DNA from: Vibrio sp. CAU 1672
GTDB lineage: Bacteria > Pseudomonadota > Gammaproteobacteria > Enterobacterales > Vibrionaceae
NCBI RefSeq assembly: GCF_029223195.1
Contig: NZ_JARHUF010000032.1
Location: 1-35,256 of the forward strand
Reading direction: 5' to 3'
Length of the DNA stretch: 35,256 nt
The notes under the pieces are model-generated. The model ran no database searches, was not told the origin of the DNA, and saw nothing but the letters and a program-made list of their open reading frames with translations. Of the stretch, positions 24,647-31,997 are shown piece by piece. Made by a program: the position numbers and the translations under genes. Each line of letters begins with the position of its first letter. Position 1 is the first letter of the stretch.

Positions 24647-24952
24647 ATGCACAAGGAATATGGCTTAGCCGAGTACATGACCGGACAAGGGCGCTTAATT
24701 ATCACCGCGCCCAGTTTCGATTTGGATACTTTCCCGCGACTGGGTGAGCGTTTGGTTGGTCTGTTATCTGCGTCAGTGATTGAGAAACAGTGGGATGGCG
24801 ATATTCACTCCTGGCTGATAGACTTTGAAGGCTGTCGATTGTTTATGAAAGCCGAGCATTATAGTGAGACGATTTGGTTTGAAGCGCTCACGATTGCAGA
24901 AAGCCGTGAAGAGTTGGATTATTTAGCCGGGTTGTTCCAACGCGGCTTCTGA
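24647..24952 (+). CDS. DUF3630-family small protein
   Basis: 101 residues, no signal peptide or membrane segment. I recognise the pattern LDTFPRLGERLVGLLSASVIEKQWDGDIHSWLIDFEGCRLFMKAEHYSE-IWFEAL as DUF3630, a small conserved gammaproteobacterial family often found right after recQ. Function is unknown. AAGGA lies upstream of the ATG, and the gene starts 9 bases after recQ, so it is co-transcribed with it. Confidence 0.85.
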   Translation: MHKEYGLAEYMTGQGRLIITAPSFDLDTFPRLGERLVGLLSASVIEKQWDGDIHSWLIDFEGCRLFMKAEHYSETIWFEALTIAESREELDYLAGLFQRGF

Positions 24953-24974
24953 GCGATCTTTTCTTGTTCAAGGA

Positions 24975-24990
24975 TGTTTCACATGAAACG
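24975..24990. promoter_or_regulatory. Degenerate parS-like site
   Basis: TGTTTCACATGAAACG: 14 of 16 parS positions, with one change in the central CACGTG and one at the outer base. It lies in the spacer after DUF3630, 10.2 kb from the third site. It is probably a weak or relic ParB site. Confidence 0.45.
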
Positions 24991-25048
24991 CCTGATTGTG
25001 GTTTGACGACGAAATTGCATACTAAAACGTTTGCGTAAAACAGGCGAC

Positions 25049-25076
25049 TTGCGGGGGACATTGGTTAATGTATAAT
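25049..25076 (+). promoter_or_regulatory. Probable yhhQ promoter
   Basis: TTGCGG (25049-25054), a 16-base spacer and a perfect TATAAT (25071-25076). The transcript would begin near 25083, leaving a leader of about 125 bases that includes a hairpin (GGTTCGC/GCGAACA region, 25139-25162) and the preQ1 aptamer. Confidence 0.65.
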
Positions 25077-25165
25077 CGCCCGCCGTGCCGCTCTGAATGA
25101 GTCGAGCCGGTTTATTTTCTGTTTTACATTGTTGGTAAGAGTGGTTCGCTGGCGAACACACTCGA

Positions 25166-25201
25166 TTTGGGTTCCCTCACCCCCAAACCAAACTAAAAAG
25201 G
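25166..25201 (+). promoter_or_regulatory. preQ1-I riboswitch overlapping the yhhQ ribosome site
   Basis: Stem P1 TTTGGG/CCCAAA (25166-25171/25182-25187), a ten-base pyrimidine-rich loop TTCCCTCACC, then the A-rich tail CCAAACTAAAAAGG. CCT in the loop (25175-25177) can pair with AGG (25199-25201) to close the H-type pseudoknot. That AGG is the ribosome site, six bases before the ATG, so ligand binding should block translation. The downstream gene is the queuosine-precursor transporter, the expected partner of this riboswitch class. Confidence 0.85.
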
Positions 25202-25207
25202 TATCGC

Positions 25208-25882
25208 ATGAGTAACTTTACCCCTGCGCAGCAGCGCAACGCCCTTATCTATCTGGTTTTATTCCACCTTATCATTATTGCTTCCAGTAACTATCTGGTT
25301 CAGCTACCGTTTACGGTTTTTGGTTTGCACACCACCTGGGGGGCATTTACCTTCCCGTTTATCTTTTTGGCCACAGACCTGACCGTACGTATCTTTGGTG
25401 CCCCACTGGCGCGTAAGATCATCTTTTTGGTGATGCTGCCGGCTTTGGCGGTGTCTTACTTACTGTCGGTGGTCTTTTTTGAGGGGCAGTTCCAAGGTTT
25501 TGCTCACCTTGGGGAATTCAACCTGTTTGTGGCACGGATTGCGGTTGCCAGTTTCATGGCGTATCTGCTTGGGCAGATCATGGATGTGCATGTATTTAAC
25601 CGCTTGCGTCAGATGAAGCAATGGTGGGTCGCACCCACCTGTTCAACGCTTTTCGGTAATGCACTGGATACTATCGCGTTTTTTGCAATTGCGTTCTATC
25701 AAAGCCCCGATCCGTTTATGGCTCAGCACTGGACGGAAATCGCGCTGGTGGACTACGGTTTCAAACTGGTGATTAGCCTGGGTCTGTTTGTGCCTATGTA
25801 CGGTGTGCTGCTGAACTACCTGATCAAGAAGCTGACGGCCGTAAACCCGGACTTCAAGGTGAGCACGACCGTTCAGTCTTAA
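25208..25882 (+). CDS. yhhQ: Queuosine-precursor transporter YhhQ (VUT family)
   Basis: A 224-residue inner-membrane protein with about six or seven helices, of the COG1738/VUT family that imports preQ0 and preQ1 for queuosine tRNA modification. Family features are NYLVQLPF, TTWGAFTFPFIFLATDLTVRIFG near the N terminus and FGNALDTIAFFAIAFY later. The preQ1-I aptamer directly in front supports this role. Length matches E. coli YhhQ. A terminator follows. Confidence 0.95.
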   Translation: MSNFTPAQQRNALIYLVLFHLIIIASSNYLVQLPFTVFGLHTTWGAFTFPFIFLATDLTVRIFGAPLARKIIFLVMLPALAVSYLLSVVFFEGQFQGFAHLGEFNLFVARIAVASFMAYLLGQIMDVHVFNRLRQMKQWWVAPTCSTLFGNALDTIAFFAIAFYQSPDPFMAQHWTEIALVDYGFKLVISLGLFVPMYGVLLNYLIKKLTAVNPDFKVSTTVQS

Positions 25883-25899
25883 TTTCGATGGGAACCCCG

Positions 25900-25931
25900 A
25901 AAGCCGCTTGCTTAAATCAAGCGGCTTTTTT
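25900..25931 (+). terminator. Rho-independent terminator of yhhQ
   Basis: A 10-bp stem AAGCCGCTTG/CAAGCGGCTT (25901-25910/25918-25927) with a 7-base loop and a T-run. Confidence 0.93.
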
Positions 25932-26047
25932 GTATCTAAAGCAAGCGGATAACGTACACTTTGTACAGTATGGCAAGTAATTAGATCATGGGTGACCCAA
26001 AGCTCCCTTAGCTGTACATCTCAAAAAACAGTAGCAAACCAGGCAAG

Positions 26048-26069
26048 AAAAAAGGCCCCATATGGGGCC
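26048..26069 (-). terminator. Terminator of the rhlB-gppA operon
   Basis: GGCCCC/GGGGCC stem (26054-26059/26064-26069) with an ATAT loop. On the minus strand it is followed by TTTTTT. It lies 14 bases after the gppA stop. Confidence 0.88.
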
Positions 26070-26082
26070 CTTCGCGAAGAGA

Positions 26083-27576
26083 TTAGCAAGTCACTATGTT
26101 TAGCGGCCAGCCAATGTCGGTTTGGCGGTTGGACTCAATTTCCAGCTCTGCGGCGGTCAGCGGGTTGGCTGCCAGCCACTGGGCGTCAATGCTTAATGAC
26201 AGGTTGTCACCCTGTGCGGAAAGAACCACCTCTGGCTCCAGAGTCGGATTACGCCGGTGGGTTAACAGTACCGCAAGACGCAATAAGCGCAGCACGCGTT
26301 TGGCGCTGCTGCCAGACAGTGCATGTTGCTCTGGCAGGGAAGTCAGTTGCTCTCGGTAACGCCGGGCAATTTCGCCGATAAAGAATTTCTGGGCACGAGT
26401 GAAGCCGGGTAAGTCGAGGTTCTGCAGTAAGTAAGCGCTGTGTTCACCACCCTTTTTGAAATCGATGGTTAACCCAATTTCATGCAGTTTGGCGCATGCC
26501 TCTAATAGCATTTTACCTTGCGGCTCAGCAATCCAGTTTGCTCCCCCGGCTTGCTCCAGTAGCTTGCTTGCCAGTTTGGCCACTTGTTCGCCGTATTGGC
26601 AATCCAACTGGTAACGCGTCTGGACACTGCAAATGGTGCGGGCACGGATATCATCCTGGCGCAGTTCGTCGACCATTTCGTACACCAGGCCTTCACGTAA
26701 TGCGCCGCCGGCCAGGGTCATGGTCTCGATTTCCAGCAACTCAAAAATCGCGATCAGAATAGATAAGCCACTGGGGAACACTAAAGCCCGTTCAAGTGTC
26801 AGGCCTTCAATCTCCAGCTCTTCAAGGTGATCTGCCAGCATGGCTTGTTTTTGCAGCCGCTTGAGTTTGGAGTGAGTAATTACTTCGTCCATACCCTGTG
26901 CCAGCATGATCTCTTGCAGTGCCTGAACGGTACCCGAGGCGCCGACACACACATCCCACCCCAGGTCAATATACTGCTTGAGGATCGGCTGCAAAGTCTG
27001 TTTGGCGCCTTCAATCGCGGCATTGAAGTTATGTACATTCAGCTGACGGTCTTTAAAGAAATTCTCCAGCCAGGTCACGCAGCCCATTTTCAGGCTGGTT
27101 AACGCTTTGGCTTCAAAGCCTTCGCCGATGATCAGTTCCGTGCTTGCACCACCGATATCGACCACCAGACGCCGACCACTGCCGCCGGAAGTGTGAGCGA
27201 CGCCTTTATAGATGGTGGCGGCTTCTTCTTCGCCGGAGATCACCTCGATCGGGTGACCGAGAATGAGATTGGCCTGGCTAAGGAACGCATCTGCATTGGT
27301 GGCGGTACGCAGGGTCGCGGTGCCGACAATGCGAATATTCTGTTGCGGAATATCCTGCAAGCGCTCGGCAAACAGACTTAAGCAGTCCCATCCTCGCTGC
27401 ATAGCTTCCATACTAAGAGAATTATGTTCATCTAAGCCCGCTGCCAGACGAACTTTGCGCTTAATTTTAGCCATGGTTTGGACGCTGCCATCGATGTGAC
27501 GCACCACGAGCATGTGAAAACTGTTCGACCCGAGGTCGATGGCTGCATACAGCGGCGATGATCCTGCTTGACTCAT
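26083..27576 (-). CDS. gppA: Ppx/GppA phosphatase, pppGpp 5'-phosphohydrolase
   Basis: 497 residues of the ASKHA fold. The N-terminal YAAIDLGSNSFHMLVVRH is the phosphate 1 loop, RIVGTATLRTATN and VISGEEEAA follow, then VVDIGGASTELIIG (phosphate 2), and LAGGALREGLVYEM near 300. The C-terminal half is an HD-like helical region. GppA converts pppGpp to ppGpp in the stringent response, and homologues also degrade polyphosphate. Placement directly after rhlB (18-base gap), as in E. coli, favours GppA over Ppx. The ribosome site is weak and far from the ATG. Confidence 0.93.
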   Translation of the reverse strand: MSQAGSSPLYAAIDLGSNSFHMLVVRHIDGSVQTMAKIKRKVRLAAGLDEHNSLSMEAMQRGWDCLSLFAERLQDIPQQNIRIVGTATLRTATNADAFLSQANLILGHPIEVISGEEEAATIYKGVAHTSGGSGRRLVVDIGGASTELIIGEGFEAKALTSLKMGCVTWLENFFKDRQLNVHNFNAAIEGAKQTLQPILKQYIDLGWDVCVGASGTVQALQEIMLAQGMDEVITHSKLKRLQKQAMLADHLEELEIEGLTLERALVFPSGLSILIAIFELLEIETMTLAGGALREGLVYEMVDELRQDDIRARTICSVQTRYQLDCQYGEQVAKLASKLLEQAGGANWIAEPQGKMLLEACAKLHEIGLTIDFKKGGEHSAYLLQNLDLPGFTRAQKFFIGEIARRYREQLTSLPEQHALSGSSAKRVLRLLRLAVLLTHRRNPTLEPEVVLSAQGDNLSLSIDAQWLAANPLTAAELEIESNRQTDIGWPLNIVTC

Positions 27577-27594
27577 ATACGACGTCTGCTTCCT

Positions 27595-28908
27595 TTACTG
27601 TTTGTGGGTTGACGACGGGCGCGCTTGGCGTGGTCGACGACCTTGTGGTTTACGGTTACCCGAGCGGTTACCACCGGTGTTGGTGCGGCGTTGCTGGGCT
27701 CGGGGTGCCCGCATGCGAACTGGCGCCGGTAAGTCTTGGATCAGTGCCGAGGCATCGTATTCCGAAACAGGAATGGCGTGGCCAATGTACTCTTCGATGG
27801 CCGGTAAGTTGATTGCGTACTCTTCACAGGCAAAGCTGATCGAGTGGCCGCTGGCGCCGGCGCGGCCGGTACGGCCGATACGGTGGACATAGTCTTCGCA
27901 ATCGTCAGGCAGATCGTAGTTAAATACGTGCGTAACTTGAGGAATATGCAGACCACGGGCAGCCACGTCTGTCGCGACCAGCAGGTCAACTTCACCCTGG
28001 GTGAACTGCTCCAGGATTTTCTCACGTTTTTTCTGTGGAACGTCACCGGTGAGTAGACCTACTCGGTGGCCGTCCGCCGCCAGGTGGCCCCAAATCGATT
28101 CACACTTATGTTTGGTGTTGGCAAACACAATCGCACGGTCTGGCCACTCTTCCTCAATGATGGTTTGCAGTAAGGCCATTTTGTCTTCGTTTGACGGGTA
28201 GAACAGCTCTTCCTGGATACGGTGACCGGTTTTTTGCTCCGGCTCGACGACTACATGTTCCGGGTTGTGCATATGTTCGAAGGCCAGTTCCTGGACGCGG
28301 TAAGACAGCGTTGCCGAGAACAGCATGTTCAGGCGCTCTTTTGGCTCAGGCATTCGGCGGAATAAGAAGCGGATGTCTTTAATAAAGCCAAGGTCGAACA
28401 TACGGTCGGCTTCATCCAGAACCACGGCTTGGATGTTGTTCAGGTTGAACACGCGCTGTTTATAGAAATCGATGATACGGCCGGTGGTGCCGATCAGGAT
28501 ATCTACGCCGTCTTGAAGCTTAGCCAGCTGCTTATCGTAGCTTTCGCCGCCGTAAGCCAACGCGGCTTTGATGCCGGTACTGGCGATCAGCGGCTCAGCA
28601 TCGTTGAAGATCTGAATCGCCAGCTCTCGCGTTGGTGCCATGATGATCGCACGCGGTTGCGTCGGTTTGCGGCCCTCATGCTCTGGAGTTGTCAGCAGGT
28701 GATTAAAGGTAGCAGTAAGAAACGCGAGCGTTTTACCAGTCCCTGTTTGGGCCTGGCCTGCGATGTCTTGGCCGGTGAGCAGTACCGGCAACGCCAAGGC
28801 TTGGATCGGGGTACAAAATTCGAACCCTTTTTTTTCCAATCCTTCAGTGATTTGGGGATTTAATCCTAAATCGGCGAACTTTTGCTCTGTGATATGCGTC
28901 TTTTTCAT
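27595..28908 (-). CDS. rhlB: DEAD-box RNA helicase RhlB
   Basis: A 437-residue helicase of the RNA degradosome that unwinds structured mRNA for RNase E and PNPase. It shows the Q motif (FADLGL..GFEFCTPIQ), Walker A AQTGTGKT, PTRELAIQI, VLDEADRMFDLGF (about 162-174), FSATL, ATDVAARGLHIP and HRIGRTGRAG. The C-terminal tail is basic and low-complexity (RAPRAQQRRTNTGGNRSGNRK). Divergent from trxA with about 110 bases between, the same arrangement as in E. coli (gppA-rhlB / trxA-rho). Confidence 0.97.
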   Translation of the reverse strand: MKKTHITEQKFADLGLNPQITEGLEKKGFEFCTPIQALALPVLLTGQDIAGQAQTGTGKTLAFLTATFNHLLTTPEHEGRKPTQPRAIIMAPTRELAIQIFNDAEPLIASTGIKAALAYGGESYDKQLAKLQDGVDILIGTTGRIIDFYKQRVFNLNNIQAVVLDEADRMFDLGFIKDIRFLFRRMPEPKERLNMLFSATLSYRVQELAFEHMHNPEHVVVEPEQKTGHRIQEELFYPSNEDKMALLQTIIEEEWPDRAIVFANTKHKCESIWGHLAADGHRVGLLTGDVPQKKREKILEQFTQGEVDLLVATDVAARGLHIPQVTHVFNYDLPDDCEDYVHRIGRTGRAGASGHSISFACEEYAINLPAIEEYIGHAIPVSEYDASALIQDLPAPVRMRAPRAQQRRTNTGGNRSGNRKPQGRRPRQARPSSTHKQ

Positions 28909-28973
28909 GACTATAGAATATCAGCTAAAGCTTGCAATACGAAAGTAAATACATTCCAATAGGGCATCTATTT

Positions 28974-28994
28974 ACTGGTTATCATCCAACCAGT
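28974..28994. other. Hairpin between rhlB and trxA
   Basis: ACTGGTT (28974-28980) and AACCAGT (28988-28994) flank a 7-base loop, 25 bases before the trxA start. No U-run follows on either strand, so it may shape the trxA leader or be an operator. Role unknown. Confidence 0.4.
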
Positions 28995-29019
28995 TTCGAA
29001 AAACACATTGGAGTGGAAG

Positions 29020-29346
29020 ATGAGTGATAAGATTTTGCAGCTGACTGATGACGGTTTTGAAAACGATGTAATCAACGCTGCAGGCCCGGTGCTTGTGGAT
29101 TTCTGGGCAGAGTGGTGTGGTCCCTGTAAAATGATTGCGCCGATTCTGGATGAAATCGCAGAAGAGTACCAAGGCAAACTCACTATCGGTAAACTAAATA
29201 TTGACCACAATGCTGGGACACCACCTAAGTTTGGTATTCGCGGCATTCCAACGTTACTGTTATTCAAAGACGGTAACGTAGCTGCGACAAAAGTTGGAGC
29301 TTTGTCTAAGACTCAACTGAAAGAGTTTCTGGACGCAAACCTATAA
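29020..29346 (+). CDS. trxA: Thioredoxin 1
   Basis: A 108-residue cytoplasmic dithiol reductase. The active site is WCGPC (Cys33 and Cys36), the cis-proline lies in GIRGIPTLL, and the fold is complete (FWAEWCGPCKMIAPILDEIA, VGALSKTQLKEFLDANL). The ATG at 29020 follows GGAG at six bases. The in-frame upstream start at 29008 would add four residues and overlaps that ribosome site. Ends at a strong terminator. Confidence 0.98.
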   Translation: MSDKILQLTDDGFENDVINAAGPVLVDFWAEWCGPCKMIAPILDEIAEEYQGKLTIGKLNIDHNAGTPPKFGIRGIPTLLLFKDGNVAATKVGALSKTQLKEFLDANL

Positions 29347-29366
29347 TCAGGCAGTGATTAAAGATG

Positions 29367-29400
29367 AAACCGTGCAAAGTCTCTCTGCACGGTTTTGTTT
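29367..29400 (+). terminator. Rho-independent terminator of trxA
   Basis: A 10-bp stem AAACCGTGCA/TGCACGGTTT (29367-29376/29386-29395) with a 9-base loop, followed by a T-rich stretch interrupted by one G. Confidence 0.88.
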
Positions 29401-29542
29401 TTCTAACTCTGGACTAGAATACTAATTAGTGCTAACTTATCGCGCGTTAATTGAACAGATATCTCTTCTTGGTCGATCCTGAGACCAAATCCATCTTAAC
29501 TAGAAAACAGATCTTATTTTGACTAAACAAGAATCCACCACC

Positions 29543-30802
29543 ATGAATCTTACCGAACTGAAGAACCGACCTGTGTCTGACCTTGTTAAACTTGGCGAAA
29601 GCTTGGGCTTAGAGAACCTGGCTCGTTTAAGAAAACAAGACATCATCTTCGCGATCTTAAAAGCTCACGCGAAAGGCGGCGAAGACATCTTCGGCGATGG
29701 GGTTCTGGAAATTCTGCAAGACGGCTTTGGTTTCCTGCGTAGCGCCGACAGTTCTTACCTTGCTGGTCCGGACGATATCTACGTATCACCAAGTCAGATT
29801 CGTCGTTTTAACCTACGCACAGGTGACTCAATTGCTGGTAAAATTCGTCCACCAAAAGACGGTGAACGCTACTTTGCCCTGCTAAAAGTCAACACCGTTA
29901 ACGACGACAAGCCAGACAACGCTCGTAACAAGATCCTATTTGAGAACTTAACGCCTCTACACGCTAACGAGCGGATGGTAATGGAGCGTGGTAACGGTTC
30001 GACAGAAGATATCACAGCACGTGTTTTAGACTTGGCATCACCAATCGGTAAAGGCCAGCGTGGTCTGATTGTTGCGCCGCCTAAAGCGGGTAAGACCATG
30101 CTGCTGCAAAATATCGCTCAAAGCATCGCCTACAACCACCCAGAGTGTGAGTTGATGGTACTACTGATCGACGAACGTCCAGAAGAAGTGACCGAGATGC
30201 AGCGCCTGGTGAAAGGCGAAGTGGTTGCATCAACGTTCGATGAGCCAGCATCTCGCCACGTACAGGTGGCTGAGATGGTTATCGAGAAAGCAAAACGCCT
30301 GGTTGAACACAAGAAAGACGTGGTTATCCTGCTTGACTCTATCACTCGTCTGGCGCGTGCCTACAACACGGTTGTACCGTCATCAGGTAAAGTACTAACA
30401 GGTGGTGTGGATGCGAACGCTCTGCATCGTCCTAAGCGTTTCTTTGGTGCGGCTCGTAACGTAGAAGAAGGCGGTAGCCTAACTATCATCGCAACAGCGC
30501 TAGTGGATACTGGTTCTAAGATGGATGAAGTTATTTACGAAGAGTTCAAGGGTACCGGTAACATGGAACTGCACCTGAACCGTAAGATTGCAGAGAAGCG
30601 TGTTTTCCCTGCGATTGACTTTAACCGCAGTGGTACTCGTCGTGAAGAGTTGCTGACCAAAGCGGATGAACTGCAGAAAATGTGGATCTTGCGTAAGATT
30701 GTCCATCCAATGGGCGAAACTGATGCGATGGAATTCTTAATTGATAAATTGGCCATGACCAAGACCAATGACGAGTTCTTTGATGCGATGCGTCGTCAAT
30801 AA
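29543..30802 (+). CDS. rho: Transcription termination factor Rho
   Basis: A 419-residue hexameric RNA-dependent ATPase and helicase that ends transcription at unstructured RNA. The N-terminal MNLTELKNRPVSDLVKLGESLGLENLARLRKQDIIF is nearly that of E. coli. The RNA-binding cold-shock domain has DGFGFLRS, Walker A is APPKAGKTMLL (about 178-188), Walker B is VVILLDSITRLARAYN, and the Q/R-loop regions SSGKVLTGGVDANAL follow. I chose the ATG at 29543; the frame opens at a TTG at 29519 without homology. The 140-base leader after the trxA terminator holds no clear leader peptide. Confidence 0.98.
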   Translation: MNLTELKNRPVSDLVKLGESLGLENLARLRKQDIIFAILKAHAKGGEDIFGDGVLEILQDGFGFLRSADSSYLAGPDDIYVSPSQIRRFNLRTGDSIAGKIRPPKDGERYFALLKVNTVNDDKPDNARNKILFENLTPLHANERMVMERGNGSTEDITARVLDLASPIGKGQRGLIVAPPKAGKTMLLQNIAQSIAYNHPECELMVLLIDERPEEVTEMQRLVKGEVVASTFDEPASRHVQVAEMVIEKAKRLVEHKKDVVILLDSITRLARAYNTVVPSSGKVLTGGVDANALHRPKRFFGAARNVEEGGSLTIIATALVDTGSKMDEVIYEEFKGTGNMELHLNRKIAEKRVFPAIDFNRSGTRREELLTKADELQKMWILRKIVHPMGETDAMEFLIDKLAMTKTNDEFFDAMRRQ

Positions 30803-30829
30803 GCATTGAACGCAAGTAGCAAGTTTGAC

Positions 30830-30858
30830 AAAAGCCACCGTATATCGGTGGCTTTTTT
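30830..30858 (+). terminator. Rho-independent terminator after rho
   Basis: An 11-bp stem AAAAGCCACCG/CGGTGGCTTTT with a TATAT loop and a T-run, 27 bases after the stop codon. Confidence 0.93.
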
Positions 30859-30915
30859 ATTGCTTTCTTCTGAATCAAGCATCACAATGACAAAAGTTGT
30901 TATCGGGAGATTAAC

Positions 30916-31908
30916 ATGCAACACGGAATGTTGTCGTCACTACTCCTGAGCTTGTCACTCATTGCTATCCCAATCACAGTACCTGCGAAGGAAATGCAGA
31001 CGCTGGTGGCGGAACGGTGGCTTCAGGATACTCAAATACAGGTTAAGGTCGATCAACTGGTGGGTTATGCCGTCAAAGACGAAATTGACTCATTGCAGTT
31101 TGCCTTAGACCGGCTGGCTTTACCGCAACAAGAAGTTGTGCGCTTTCTGTTGCTTGAGCAACTGGAAAAACAGGCGTTCATTTTAACCCCGCAGATGGCT
31201 ATTTTTGTTGAAGCCCAAATCCGAATCTCTCCGACATACCAAGTGACAGAGTATGGTGATGGCTATGAATTTAGTGTTCCGGCATTTAATTTTCCTGCCA
31301 TTGCCAGCCGTTTGCTCAAGCGTTGGAAACAAGACCAAAGTATCCTCGATTTTGTTCTTCAGGCTGAGCGGGAGGAGTTAGATCTCAGGCAGTGGCTGAC
31401 AGGGGACTCTCAGCAAGTGCAAACCAGGGAAAACCTGCTTATCCGTGAACTGGACTCGCTTTCTCCACAAGCTTTGGATTCGCTGACACTCCAGCTGACC
31501 CAGACCAACGTAACCAGCTGGCTACCGTCAACGGCGGTGATTACTCGCTTAGCCCAAGTCAGTCAAGAGCAAGCGGTGTATGATTTGCTTTGGCGAATGC
31601 GGGCGGATTACCACAGTCGAACTGCGATCACTCGGCTGGCTCTGGTCGGGGATGATTTTGCTCTGCAGCAATTGATGAATGCCACCCAAAACCCGACGTT
31701 AAAACCTTATGCCATCAGCTTACTTGCCAAATCACACCCACTCAAACCCCAAGTGAAGCAATTTTTGATCGCAAAAATGGCGTTGTCCGATGAAGCGGCA
31801 CTGGTGGCAGGGGAGCTGGTGAAACAAGGCCATCAATCCTGGCTGCGTGAGTTGGTATCAAGCAATGCTCAGGTGCAACGCCGCTCAATAGAGAATGCCT
31901 TACATTAG
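30916..31908 (+). CDS. Exported protein of unknown function with helical repeats
   Basis: 330 residues. An N-terminal signal peptide (about 1-24, LLSLSLIAIPITVPAKE) predicts export to the periplasm. The rest has no membrane segment, no cysteine and no motif I recognise. It is rich in Leu, Gln and Ala with regularly spaced helices; the C-terminal third (about 200-325: STAVITRLAQVSQEQAVYDLL, RTAITRLALVGDDFALQQLM, LVAGELVKQG) looks like HEAT-type repeats, suggesting a binding scaffold. GGGAG precedes the ATG. It stands alone between the rho terminator and ubiD. It is probably a Vibrionaceae lineage gene. Confidence 0.8.
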   Translation: MQHGMLSSLLLSLSLIAIPITVPAKEMQTLVAERWLQDTQIQVKVDQLVGYAVKDEIDSLQFALDRLALPQQEVVRFLLLEQLEKQAFILTPQMAIFVEAQIRISPTYQVTEYGDGYEFSVPAFNFPAIASRLLKRWKQDQSILDFVLQAEREELDLRQWLTGDSQQVQTRENLLIRELDSLSPQALDSLTLQLTQTNVTSWLPSTAVITRLAQVSQEQAVYDLLWRMRADYHSRTAITRLALVGDDFALQQLMNATQNPTLKPYAISLLAKSHPLKPQVKQFLIAKMALSDEAALVAGELVKQGHQSWLRELVSSNAQVQRRSIENALH

Positions 31909-31997
31909 TTGGCTGTATACCCACACAAAATAGAGGGACCTAAGCGTCCCTCGATTTGCTATACTGCCGACAGTTTAAACAGCCAGTGTAAAGATCT

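Noticed and set aside
27602..28863. Several open frames antisense to rhlB (up to 144 residues)
   Set aside because: They overlap a fully conserved helicase gene, lack ribosome sites and resemble no family; they are byproducts of codon use.
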